Shown here: one piece after another, positions 6,221-15,400 of the stretch
Layout: each line of letters opens with the position of its first letter
How positions within the stretch are numbered: the first letter of the stretch is position 1
Source: a virus
Reading direction: 5' to 3' (one strand)
IMG/VR virus record: IMGVR_UViG_3300008999_000042
Location: 1 to 22,636 of that record
DNA: 22,636 nucleotides
Translations under genes and position numbers: made by a program
The notes under the pieces: model-generated
Told to the model about the DNA's origin: nothing
The model's database searches: none
The model's input: only the letters and a program-made list of their open reading frames with translations

Positions 6221-7837
6221 ATGAAAATACCTAAAAAGTCAGCTAAGAAAGTTTTAAGTTTGTTATCTAAACTTTCTGATAAAGAAGTTGCTGAAGCAGG
6301 TGCTAAAGCATCAACGACAAAAAAGAATAAAGTAGATGCTGAACGTATACGCGAAGCTTTAGAAGAACGTCTAGCTGATAATCCTCAGTATTTAGATACT
6401 TTAAGTGATGATGAATATATAGATCTAATGGATGCTCTTCCTGAAAAAGAGCGTTTAAAAATGTTAGGTGATGACTATGGCGTTGAAATAGCTGAGTCTC
6501 AAGAAGGTATGATGACTTCTATGACACCTAAAGAAGCAGCAAACAGTTTAGAACTATTTACAGGTGCTTCCGAAGTTTCTCAGTATTTAAATACATTAGA
6601 CGCTAAAGGTCTTAAAGAGTTTAAAGAGAATGTAAATGAAGCAGATGTAGATCTATATGGCCCTGCCTTAGATCGTTTAGAATCTACTGGCCCTAGAGTA
6701 GTTAAAGCTGAAGGTGGCTCTATGTTAGTACCACCAGAGCGTGAAGAATATAGCAAGGGCGGTAGAGTTGGCGAGTTAATTGTTAGCATGTTGCGTAAGA
6801 ATGTTAAGCAAGGCAAGAAGCCAACACGCAAACAAATAGATACTGCTGTAGTTGAAACAAAAGAAACGTATCCTAATTTAATTAAAAAGCTAACTAAAGA
6901 AAATAAAGAAGACGAAAAGAGTTTACGGTTTTTTGAAAACTATGCTACAGGTGGTGGCGGTAAAACTGATTTAGATTCAATTATTGCAAGTCTTAAAGAT
7001 AATGCAACTGAAAGCCAAGAAGCTACAAAACCTTTAGTACGGAAACAAAAAACTTATCGTAGTGATATGGCTAAAAATACTGCGGGTACAGCAGGTGTAA
7101 CAATGTTGTTACTAGAAGGCCCAGAAGCAGTTAAAGATGTATATGAAAGTTTAACTGAAAGCAAACGTGAAAAGTTTGAAAGTGCATTTAGCGAAGCTCA
7201 CAATGCAGGAGAAAATACTTTTATGTTTGAAGGTAGCGAATATACTACAGATGTAGCTAAAGGAAGAGAAGCTAAAGCTGAAGGTGGTTCAATGCTACTG
7301 CCCCCAGAAATACAAGATACTTATGACAATATTCCAGAAGAAGAAAAAGAAGCGGCTAAAAAGTCACAGCTTCCTGACGCTGAAATGGAAAATAACTATT
7401 TGCAATTTATACTTGACGAGTCTTTAGAAGAAGACGATCAAGATTATTTAATGGACGTTTTAGAACAAGATGAACGTCTAAGCAGCATCTTTGATCAAGT
7501 TATGGATGTTGCAGGAGAATTCTCAGGTGAAGGGGAAGTAGATGGCCCCGGAACTGGAGTATCAGATTCGATACCCGCAAGGTTATCGGATGGTGAATTT
7601 GTTTTCACCAGAAAGGCTACTGATCAACTAGGCGCGGAACAGCTACAAACTATGATGGACGATGCTGAACGTGCTTATGACGGTGGTTTAATGAAAAAAG
7701 CATTTGGTGGTATTGCTTATAATCCTATGGGAAATGGTGAAATGTCTAATAGGATTACTGAGGATGAACTTACGGAAGAAGAAATTAAGCGACAAATGAT
7801 TAGTTCTAACCGTATGCCAAGTGTAACCCCACGATAA
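6221..7837 (+). CDS. Probable virion protein with AEGGSML and DSIPA..GEF motifs
   Basis: This 538-aa acidic protein has a GAGGA ribosome site seven bases before its start. The N-terminal 30 residues are basic (MKIPKKSAKKVLSLLSKLSD). The motif KAEGGSMLxPPE occurs twice, near residues 162 and 352. Near 441-475 is GPGTGVSDSIPARLSDGEFV, a motif I know from many marine-phage structural and tail-associated proteins. It is followed by a helical segment and AYDGGLMKKAFGGIAYNP. The Gly-Gly tags split otherwise helical, Glu-rich stretches. It lies between portal and scaffold, so it is probably a head or portal-associated virion component. No enzymatic motif is seen. The structural role is inferred from motif and context. 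Confidence 0.7.
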   Translation: MKIPKKSAKKVLSLLSKLSDKEVAEAGAKASTTKKNKVDAERIREALEERLADNPQYLDTLSDDEYIDLMDALPEKERLKMLGDDYGVEIAESQEGMMTSMTPKEAANSLELFTGASEVSQYLNTLDAKGLKEFKENVNEADVDLYGPALDRLESTGPRVVKAEGGSMLVPPEREEYSKGGRVGELIVSMLRKNVKQGKKPTRKQIDTAVVETKETYPNLIKKLTKENKEDEKSLRFFENYATGGGGKTDLDSIIASLKDNATESQEATKPLVRKQKTYRSDMAKNTAGTAGVTMLLLEGPEAVKDVYESLTESKREKFESAFSEAHNAGENTFMFEGSEYTTDVAKGREAKAEGGSMLLPPEIQDTYDNIPEEEKEAAKKSQLPDAEMENNYLQFILDESLEEDDQDYLMDVLEQDERLSSIFDQVMDVAGEFSGEGEVDGPGTGVSDSIPARLSDGEFVFTRKATDQLGAEQLQTMMDDAERAYDGGLMKKAFGGIAYNPMGNGEMSNRITEDELTEEEIKRQMISSNRMPSVTPR

Positions 7838-7971
7838 GGCCACTCTATTTTAGACCCCTTATCACTTTATAAACCTAGAGGCCACCTTGAAGTATCAAGA
7901 CCCTTTGTTGTAAACGCGAACAACGAAGCCACCTTGAAAGACTAGCAAGCCCCAAAAGGAGTGTGACGATT
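7838..7971 (+). promoter_or_regulatory. Leader before scaffold with GCCACCTTGAA direct repeats
   Basis: The 134-base gap contains GCCACCTTGAA exactly at 7881-7891 and 7928-7938 (47 bases apart), plus a partial third copy starting GGCCAC at 7838. Each copy is followed by a C-run (GACCCC, GACCC, AGCCCC). A weak promoter match is TTGAAG (7887-7892), 16 bases, TGTAAA (7909-7914). The repeats come just before the highly expressed head genes, so a regulatory or RNA-processing role is possible. No clear hairpin was found. Confidence 0.45.
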
Positions 7972-8826
7972 ATGTCCGAAGCAATTGAAAGTATAACTGA
8001 AGAACAAGCACCTAATCCGTACAATTCACGAAAGGACTGGCATGTACCAGATGCTCCAAGTAGAGGAAGTGCAGATGGGCTGTTTTATGATGATAGATCT
8101 GAAACACAGGCTACCCGCAGCGCGGCCCCTGAAGAAGTTGAAGAAACATCAGCAAAAAGAACTAACTATAAAAAACGCTATGATGATTTAAAAAAGCATT
8201 ATGATCAAAAGATTTCAGATTTTAAACAACGAGAACTAGAGTTACAAGCAGCGGCTATGGAGCAACAACCTGCTTACGCACCGCCTAAGTCACTTGAAGA
8301 TCTTGAACAATTTAAAAGCCAATATCCTGATCTATATGAAACTGTTGAAAGTGTTGCTCACCTACAAAGTGAACAACAACTAGAGCAGATAAAATCAAAG
8401 CTTTCTGTTATCGAAGAAAGAGAAGCTGCTATAACACGTAGAGAAGCTGAAACAGCCCTACATGATAGGCATCCCGATTTTGACGAAATAAGAGGCGATG
8501 ATCGTTTTCACGAATGGGCCAAAGAACAGCCAGAACAAATTCAAGGCTGGATCTATAACAACCCAGATAATGTACCTTTAGCCATTAAAGCAATTGATCT
8601 TTATAAGTTGGAGACAGGACTCAGTTCTACTAAGTCTGCTAAGAACAAAAAGTCGCAACCTACTTCATCAGCGGCTGATTTTGTTTCTACTAAAACAAAT
8701 GCAGTGGATGCAAAACAACCGAAGGTGTGGACTCAACGGGAAATCTCTAAACTTTCGATGGCTCAATTTGACAAATATGAAAGTGAAATTGATCAAGCCA
8801 TTATGGAAGGCAGAGTAATCCCATAA
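7972..8826 (+). CDS. Capsid scaffolding protein
   Basis: This 284-aa protein lies immediately upstream of the major capsid gene, where scaffolds are encoded. AAGGAG at 7956-7961 favours the ATG at 7972 over an in-frame GTG at 7963, which would be only one base from that site. The N-terminus is acidic and disordered (MSEAIESITEEQAPNPYNSR). Charged coiled-coil stretches follow at about 63-100 (NYKKRYDDLKKHYDQKISDF) and 131-160. The C-terminus is basic to mixed (VWTQREISKLSMAQFDKYES), as in scaffold tails that bind the coat protein. Length and composition fit T7-type scaffolds (about 300 aa). There is no sequence signature of a protease, so scaffold is probably released rather than digested. Confidence 0.8.
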   Translation: MSEAIESITEEQAPNPYNSRKDWHVPDAPSRGSADGLFYDDRSETQATRSAAPEEVEETSAKRTNYKKRYDDLKKHYDQKISDFKQRELELQAAAMEQQPAYAPPKSLEDLEQFKSQYPDLYETVESVAHLQSEQQLEQIKSKLSVIEEREAAITRREAETALHDRHPDFDEIRGDDRFHEWAKEQPEQIQGWIYNNPDNVPLAIKAIDLYKLETGLSSTKSAKNKKSQPTSSAADFVSTKTNAVDAKQPKVWTQREISKLSMAQFDKYESEIDQAIMEGRVIP

Positions 8827-8856
8827 TAATTTAATGTCTTTTTAGGAGAATATAAC

Positions 8857-9831
8857 ATGGCTCAATATTTTGAACCCGGCACAGATACTAATGCTAACTT
8901 TGCAAACAGTGTCACAGGCCAAACTAACTCGTACTTCCTTCCAGCAGTTTACTCAAAGAAGGTTCTAAACTTCTTCCGTAAAGCTTCTGTATGTGAAGCA
9001 ATCACTAACACTGACTATGCTGGTGAAATTACTGCTTTCGGTGACTCTGTAAAGATCATCAAAGAGCCTGTAATTTCTGTTTCTGCTTACACCCGTGGCA
9101 GCGACACTACAGCTACTAAGCTAACTGACCAAGAAGTTAATTTGGTTGTTGACAACGCTAACGCTTTTAAGTTTATCGTTGACGATATCGAAACTTCTAT
9201 GTCTCATGTAAACTTCAAAGAAGTTGCATCTTCATCGGCTGCTTACGCTCTGCGTGATGCTTTCGATTCTGCTGTAATTGCTGAGATGTTTGCTGGTGTA
9301 TCGGCTGCTACTCCTAACCATGTCCTTGGTTCTGACAGCACAACTGACCTAGCTGGCGGTACTTTTGATGGTACTGGTAACTTGGATATTGGTCAAGGTT
9401 CTGGCGAACACGATCCTTTGGATGTTATGGCTCACATGGCCCGTCTACTTGACGAGCAAAACGTGCCAGAAGAAGGTCGTTGGTTCCTAGCACCGCCTAG
9501 CTTCTACGAGCAGCTTTCACAAGCAAGCTCTAAGTTGATGTCTGTAGACTTTAACGCTGGTCAAGGCTCTATCCGCAACGGTCTGGTTTCTTCAGGCAAG
9601 CTGCGTGGCTTTGACATGTATAAGTCTAACAACATTGCAGCTACTACTAACGCTGCTGGCAAGATCCTTGCTGGTCACGTTAGTTCTACTGCAACTGCAC
9701 AGACTATCACTAGCACTGAGGTCATTCGTGATCCAGATAGCTTTGGTGACATCTGTCGTGGTCTGCATGTATTTGGAGCAGAGGTTCTACGACCTGAAGC
9801 TCTAGTATCTGCCTTCTACGGTATAGACTAA
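8857..9831 (+). CDS. Major capsid protein (HK97-fold)
   Basis: This 324-aa protein begins MAQYFEPGTDTNANFANSVT and is preceded by AGGAG with eight bases of spacing. It follows scaffold and is itself followed by a terminator, the expected setting for the coat protein. The pattern EITAFGDSVKIIKEPVISVS, the helix ALRDAFDSAVIAEMF (like a spine helix), FLAPPSFYEQLSQ and a C-terminal VFGAEVLRPEALVSAFYG fit HK97-fold coats of T7- and pelagiphage-type podoviruses. Codon choice differs from neighbours: many AAC, TTC, GAC and GGT codons in place of A/T-ending ones. One 60-base line counted by eye (9001-9060) holds 24 G/C, against 13 in 11401-11460 of the nozzle gene, which is consistent with selection for high expression. 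Confidence 0.88.
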   Translation: MAQYFEPGTDTNANFANSVTGQTNSYFLPAVYSKKVLNFFRKASVCEAITNTDYAGEITAFGDSVKIIKEPVISVSAYTRGSDTTATKLTDQEVNLVVDNANAFKFIVDDIETSMSHVNFKEVASSSAAYALRDAFDSAVIAEMFAGVSAATPNHVLGSDSTTDLAGGTFDGTGNLDIGQGSGEHDPLDVMAHMARLLDEQNVPEEGRWFLAPPSFYEQLSQASSKLMSVDFNAGQGSIRNGLVSSGKLRGFDMYKSNNIAATTNAAGKILAGHVSSTATAQTITSTEVIRDPDSFGDICRGLHVFGAEVLRPEALVSAFYGID

Positions 9832-9843
9832 GCTGTAAATTAA

Positions 9844-9874
9844 AGTCGGGGGTGTAAAAGCCCCCGCACTTTTT
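9844..9874 (+). terminator. Intrinsic terminator after the capsid gene
   Basis: CGGGGG (9847-9852) pairs with CCCCCG (9861-9866) around an 8-base loop. AGT/ACT extends the stem across one bulged C, and five Ts (9870-9874) follow. It sits 12 bases after the capsid stop and before the ribosome site of the next gene. It would make capsid mRNA more abundant than downstream tail mRNA, with the rest made by read-through. It is the only clear terminator in the window. Confidence 0.88.
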
Positions 9875-9886
9875 AAGGAGAAATAA

Positions 9887-10054
9887 ATGCCTCAAGTTGG
9901 AAGTAATGCAAAGCCTATAATGATTAAAGGCAAAAAAACTGGAAAGATTTTAGGCGATACAGGAAGTTGGTACACAAAAGAAAATAAGAAAAAATATGAA
10001 GATAACTATGATGCTATCTTTAGAAAAGATGAAACTAAATCAAAGGCACAGTAA
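9887..10054 (+). CDS. Small basic protein after the capsid gene (55 aa)
   Basis: This 55-codon frame begins MPQVGSNAKPIMIKGKKTGK and ends in a Lys/Asp/Tyr-rich stretch (KKKYEDNYDAIFRKDETKSK). AAGGAG at 9875-9880, with six bases of spacing, overlaps the end of the terminator T-run, so initiation follows straight after it. The stop lies two bases before the adaptor start, consistent with a real, coupled gene. No domain or membrane segment is seen. Small genes between coat and adaptor in podoviruses sometimes encode capsid decoration or head-completion proteins. That is possible here but not shown. Confidence 0.75.
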   Translation: MPQVGSNAKPIMIKGKKTGKILGDTGSWYTKENKKKYEDNYDAIFRKDETKSKAQ

Positions 10055-10056
10055 TT

Positions 10057-10827
10057 ATGTCAACAAGTTATTTAGATTTAACAAATGAGCTTCTCCGCGA
10101 ACTAAACGAAGTTCCTTTAACAGCAGGAAATTTTGCTGCTTCTATTGGCGTTCAACAACATGTTAAAGATTCTGTAAATCGTGCGTACTTTGATATAATT
10201 AATGAAGAACCGCAATGGCCTTATTTAGCAGTTACTGAAAGCGGTGATGTAGATCCTATGTACGGAAACGTATATGTAGAAACAGTAGTCGGACAAAGAT
10301 ATTATGAATTGAAACCTGCAAGTAGTTCTATTACTACTGATTATGGTTCAATAGATTGGGATAACTTTTATCTCACAACTGTAGGTGTTAGCGGTGAATC
10401 TGCTCCCTTTGAAGGGCGTAATTTACGTTATATTACCACAGAAGAATTTAAAGATTTTCGGAGAGTTTCTGAAAATTTAGATGATGCAAACACTCAAAAC
10501 TATGGCGTTCCTAATGCTGTTACTAGAAGCCCAGATGCTAGAAAATTTGGATTAAGTCCAATACCAGATAAAGTTTATCGTATTTGGTTTTTTGCATGGA
10601 GCCTTCCTACAAAACTATCGAGTGCTACAGACACTTTAGTTTTTCCTGAAGTATACAGTTCTGTTTTATTATCAAGAGCTAGATATTACATACATCAATT
10701 TAAAGATAATCCACAAGCAGCAGCGTTTGCATTAGACGATTACAAAAAAGGCTTGCGTAGCATGAGGTCTAATTTATTAGAGCCTACTCCTGCGTATTTT
10801 AAAGATGATCGAATGAGATTCGTATAA
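10057..10827 (+). CDS. Head-tail adaptor (tail tubular protein A-like)
   Basis: This 256-aa protein begins MSTSYLDLTNELLRELNEVP. It has VKDSVNRAYFDIINEEPQWP near 37-56, the helical bundle of adaptor proteins that bind the portal from outside (T7 gp11 and phage SU10 adaptor types). The middle is beta-rich (YYELKPASSSITTDYGSIDW), and the C-terminal helices (YYIHQFKDNPQAAAFALDDY) close the fold. It is followed after one base by the nozzle gene, the usual adaptor-nozzle pair of podoviruses. AAGG lies ten bases before the start, a modest ribosome site. Assignment is by pattern and order; exact family membership needs a profile search. Confidence 0.8.
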   Translation: MSTSYLDLTNELLRELNEVPLTAGNFAASIGVQQHVKDSVNRAYFDIINEEPQWPYLAVTESGDVDPMYGNVYVETVVGQRYYELKPASSSITTDYGSIDWDNFYLTTVGVSGESAPFEGRNLRYITTEEFKDFRRVSENLDDANTQNYGVPNAVTRSPDARKFGLSPIPDKVYRIWFFAWSLPTKLSSATDTLVFPEVYSSVLLSRARYYIHQFKDNPQAAAFALDDYKKGLRSMRSNLLEPTPAYFKDDRMRFV

Positions 10828-10828
10828 T

Positions 10829-12430
10829 ATGGCAGCTTCACAACCTTTTGGTATTTCATGCAAAGGTGGATTAAACACTAATCTTAATCAGCTTGAAATG
10901 CTCTCACAGCCGGGACTTGCTACAAAGTTACAAAACTTTGAAGTAGACCCTGACGGTGGTTATAGACGAATTAATGGTTTTACAGCTTTCGGTTCTACAC
11001 GACCCAACGGCAGTAATAGAGTTTTAGGTATTCAAGTATATGCAGACGGTGTAGTTGTTTGTTCTGGCACAAATATATATTTTAGTGTTGATGGCAATAG
11101 CTGGTTACAAATTAATAGATCTGGTGTACATAGTTCTGGAGATAATTATTCTACATTTACAGGACGAAGTGTTTTAACTAGATCAGGACAAAAACAAACA
11201 TCTTTTGCGGTGTTTGAAGGTAATACAGATTATGGAGCATTAATTATTTGCGATGGTGCAAATAAACCTTATTATTTTTACATGACAGGTACAGGTGATT
11301 TAAATACTCGTACTTTTTTTGCTGAAGAAATAACTGTAAATAGCACTGAAGCTCCTGATGTTTGTGCAATACATGATCATCATTTAGTAGTTTCAGGAAC
11401 TTCAGAAAATAAAAATACTATTTATTATAGTCATAATTTTGAGCCAAATAACTTTACTGGTGCTGGAGCAGGAAGCATAAAGCTAAGTGACCAAGTAGTA
11501 GCAATTAAAAGTTTTCGTAATGACTTAATGGTTTTTTGTAAAAATAGTATACATAAACTTATTAATATTAATGACTCTTCTAATATTGCAGTAGTTCCAA
11601 TAACTAAAAATGTTGGTTGTTTAAGTTCTCACAGTGTTCAAGAAATTGGCGGTGACTTAGTATTTTTAAGTCCTGACGGTATTCGTTCAGTTGCGGGTAC
11701 TGCAAGAATCGGAGATGTTGAATTAGGATCTGTAAGTAGACAAGTACAAGATCTTATTTCAAACTTAGCAACATTAATAGATACACATGTAATAACAAGT
11801 GCAGTATTAAGAAAAAAATCACAATATCGTTTATTTTATTCCCCAGCTACAGGAAATGTAGCAGATGCTAAAGGAATTATAGGAACTTTAACAGCAAACG
11901 GTTTTGAGTTTTCTGAAACAAAAGGTATTCAAGCTTTAGGGCTTGACAGTGGTTTTGATGAAGAAAATATAGAACAAATATATCATGGAGATAAAGACGG
12001 CTATATTTATAATCACGATATTGGATCCTCTTTTTTATCTTCAGGAGCAGAACAAAATATAGATGCTCAATACATTACACCTAATTTTGATTTTGGTGAT
12101 GTGGGTACGCGAAAAACAATGCACTATGCTAAAATTTCTGTGTCTCCTGAAGGGGGAGTAAGCCCTACTTTAAGAGTTAGGTATGATTATGAAGATCCTA
12201 ATATTCCTCAACCATCTGATTATCCGTTAGCTACAATACCTTTGCCAGCTACTTTTGGTACTTCTTTATTCGGTACAGGAGTCTTTGGAGCAAGTAATGA
12301 TCCAATGGTAAGACAAGCACTTGAAGGTAGTGGACATGCTGTTAGTTTTAGAATTAGCAGTTTAGATAAAAAGGCATCTTATTCAATAAACGGTTTATAT
12401 ATTAATTACGTTCCATCGGGCAGGAGATAA
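10829..12430 (+). CDS. Tail nozzle protein (tail tubular protein B-like)
   Basis: This 533-aa, beta-rich protein follows the adaptor after a one-base gap. It begins MAASQPFGISCKGGLNTNLN and then QNFEVDPDGGYRRINGFTAF, the opening of nozzle proteins whose beta-propeller forms the hexameric tube below the adaptor (T7 gp12 and P22 gp10-like). Propeller-like strands recur (VLGIQVYADGVVVCSG, DLMVFCKNSIHKL, GDLVFLSPDGIRSV), and the end (FRISSLDKKASYSINGLYIN) is the strand pair seen in this family. There is no good Shine-Dalgarno, so it is probably translated by coupling to the adaptor gene. A/T-ending codons dominate. The role follows from both sequence pattern and position. Confidence 0.8.
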   Translation: MAASQPFGISCKGGLNTNLNQLEMLSQPGLATKLQNFEVDPDGGYRRINGFTAFGSTRPNGSNRVLGIQVYADGVVVCSGTNIYFSVDGNSWLQINRSGVHSSGDNYSTFTGRSVLTRSGQKQTSFAVFEGNTDYGALIICDGANKPYYFYMTGTGDLNTRTFFAEEITVNSTEAPDVCAIHDHHLVVSGTSENKNTIYYSHNFEPNNFTGAGAGSIKLSDQVVAIKSFRNDLMVFCKNSIHKLININDSSNIAVVPITKNVGCLSSHSVQEIGGDLVFLSPDGIRSVAGTARIGDVELGSVSRQVQDLISNLATLIDTHVITSAVLRKKSQYRLFYSPATGNVADAKGIIGTLTANGFEFSETKGIQALGLDSGFDEENIEQIYHGDKDGYIYNHDIGSSFLSSGAEQNIDAQYITPNFDFGDVGTRKTMHYAKISVSPEGGVSPTLRVRYDYEDPNIPQPSDYPLATIPLPATFGTSLFGTGVFGASNDPMVRQALEGSGHAVSFRISSLDKKASYSINGLYINYVPSGRR

Positions 12431-12434
12431 CCAA

Positions 12435-15400
12435 ATGGCAGGTACGAGCTATACAAGACAAAGCACATTAACAGACGGTGATACAATCACTGCGGGTCTG
12501 TTTAATAATGAATACAATCAAATTGTAAGCGCATTTTCATATACAACTTCTGGAACAACAGGACATCAACATGATGGTTCTGCGGGCCAAGGTGGTCATA
12601 TTCATACAATAGGCGACCAAGACTTTTTAAATAAAATTGTTGTAGATACAGCTAACAACCGTGTTGGCTTTTTTATTGAAGTAGGTGGCAGTGCAATAGA
12701 ACAAGTTAGAGTTGAAGATGGTGCAGTAGTTCCTGTAACTGACAATGATGTCGATTTAGGTAGCTCTAGTGTTCAGTTTAAAGATTTATTTTTAAACGGA
12801 ACTGCTAATATTGATGCTTTAGTTCTTACGTCAGGATCAACTGTAACTACTATTCTTAATGAAGATAACATGTCTTCTGATTCTGATACTGCTTTAGCTA
12901 CTCAACAATCTATTAAAGCTTATGTAGATGCTCAAGTTACTGCCCAAGATCTTGACCTTACTGATGGTACAACTGTTATTGCAATTGATTTAGATTCTGA
13001 AACTCTAAGCATTTTAGGAGGAACAGGAATCACTTCTACTGCATCTGGTAACGGTGTAACTCTTGCTATTGACGGTACAGTTACAACACTTACTGGAACG
13101 CAGACACTTACTAATAAAACTATTAATGCTGATAATAACACTATTCAAAACCTCGAAGTTGATAATTTAAAGTCAGGTGTATTAGATACTGATATTTCTA
13201 GTGTGTCAAGCTCTGACGATACGCTTCCTTCTGCTAAAGCTGTAAAAACTTATGTAGATGCTCAAGTAACAGCACAAGACTTGGATTTCCAAGGAGATTC
13301 AGGTGGTGCTTTAAATATTGATTTAGACTCAGAAACTCTAACAGTAGCGGGCGGTGCGGGTATTGACACCTCTGGAGCTACTAATACTCTTACTGTAGCG
13401 ATTGATAGCACTGTAGCTACTCTCACAGGAACTCAAACGCTTACTAATAAAACTCTCACTGCTCCTACAATTTCAGGGAACTTAACTACTGATGGTACTA
13501 TTGATGGTCGTGATGTAGCTGCTGATGGTACTAAACTAGACGGAATAGAGGCTTCTGCAACCGCAGATCAGACAGATGCAGAGATTCGTGCAGCCGTTGA
13601 AGCTGCAACAGATTCAAATGTATTTACAGATGCAGACCATACAAAGCTTAATGCAATTGAAGCAAGCGCAGATGTAACTGATACTACTAATGTTACAGCC
13701 GCTGGCGCATTAATGGATAGTGAAGTTACTAACCTAGCACAAGTTAAAGCTTTTGACTCTTCTGATTATGCTACGGCTGCTCAAGGAACTTTGGCTGCAA
13801 ATGCTTTGCCTAAATCTGGCGGTGCAATGACTGGAGCTATAACAACTAACAGCACTTTTGATGGTGTTGATATTGCAACAAGAGATGGGGTGCTAACTAC
13901 CACCACAAACACGGCAAACGCAGCACTTCCTAAAGCTGGTGGAACTATGTCTGGCGAGATTGCTATGGGAACTTCAAAAATTACTGGAGCAGGAGATCCT
14001 ACAGCCAACCAAGATGTAGCTACAAAAGCTTATGTTGATACAGAAGTAGCTGGGGTTGTTGACTCTGCTCCCGCAGCTTTAAATACTTTAAACGAATTAG
14101 CTGCTGCTTTAGGTGATGATGCTAATTTTTCTACAACTGTAACAAATAGTATAGCTGCTAAACTTCCTCTAGCTGGAGGCACAATGTCTGGTGATATTGC
14201 TATGGGATCTAACAAGATCACTGGCGTTACAGATCCTACATCGGCTCAAGACGCAGCTACTAAAGCTTATGTTGATTCATCTTCTATTTCAGTAGCTACT
14301 GATTCAGTTTTAGGAGGCATTGAATTATTTAGTAATACAGATCAAAGTGTGGCTGCAAATAGTGTAACTACTACTGCTTCAAGAACTTATGGCCTTCAAT
14401 TAAACAGCGCAAACCAAGGTGTTGTTAATGTTCCTTGGACAGATACTAACACAACATATTCAGTTGGTGATGGTGGACTTACTGAAATAAACTTTACCTC
14501 TGCTGATAACACGAAGCTAGACGGCATAGAAGCAAGCGCAACAGCAGATCAAACAGATGCAGAAATTAGAGCAGCCGTTGAAGCAGCTACAGATTCTAAT
14601 GTTTTTACAGATGCGGATCATACTAAGCTAAACGGCATAGAGACAGGTGCTACCGCAGACCAAACAGCGGCAGAAATTCTGACAGCGATTAAAACTGTTG
14701 ATGGTACAGGTTCAGGCTTAGATGCTGATCTTTTAGATGGTCTATCTGAAGGTACGTTTATGCGAAGGGCTGGTAACTCCCAGCTAGACATGAACAACTT
14801 TGACATTTTGGGTGTCGATCAGATTTTTGGCGAAGGTGACACCGACACATACATGCAGTTTCATGCGGCTAATCAGTGGCGTGTTGTTACGGGCGGCTCG
14901 GAGCGTCTAGAAGTTAATGACACTGCCGTAACTGTGCCGGGAAACATGACCGTTAGCGGAATCCTAAGTGTTAGAAATGCAATTGATCTTGCTGACAGTG
15001 ACATCCTGCGTTTCGGAACTGGCGATGACGTTGAGATGTTCTTTAGCGGAACCCATTTCTACATGGATTTGAATTCTGGAGGTAATAACTTCTACATCCG
15101 TGACACAACTACAACTCGCTTTACCTTTGATGACGCAGGTCACTTTACTGCCACAGGTAACGTAACTGCTTATTCTGATAGACGATTAAAGGATGACATC
15201 CAACCAATCGAAGGTGCCTTAGAAAAAGTAAGCACCCTTAGTGGTAACACTTACCAGCGTAATGACTTACTCGACAAAGACCCTGAGAGACGCTACGCAG
15301 GTGTCATTGCTCAAGAGGTTGAAGTTGTATTACCCGAAGCTGTCTCTGAGTCAGAGGACGGTACTAAGACTGTAGATTACAACGCAGTGATCGCCTTGCT

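Noticed and set aside
14030-14221. Minus-strand frames opposite the fibre gene
   Set aside because: Mirror frames of repetitive Ala/Thr/Gly codons; no start signals.
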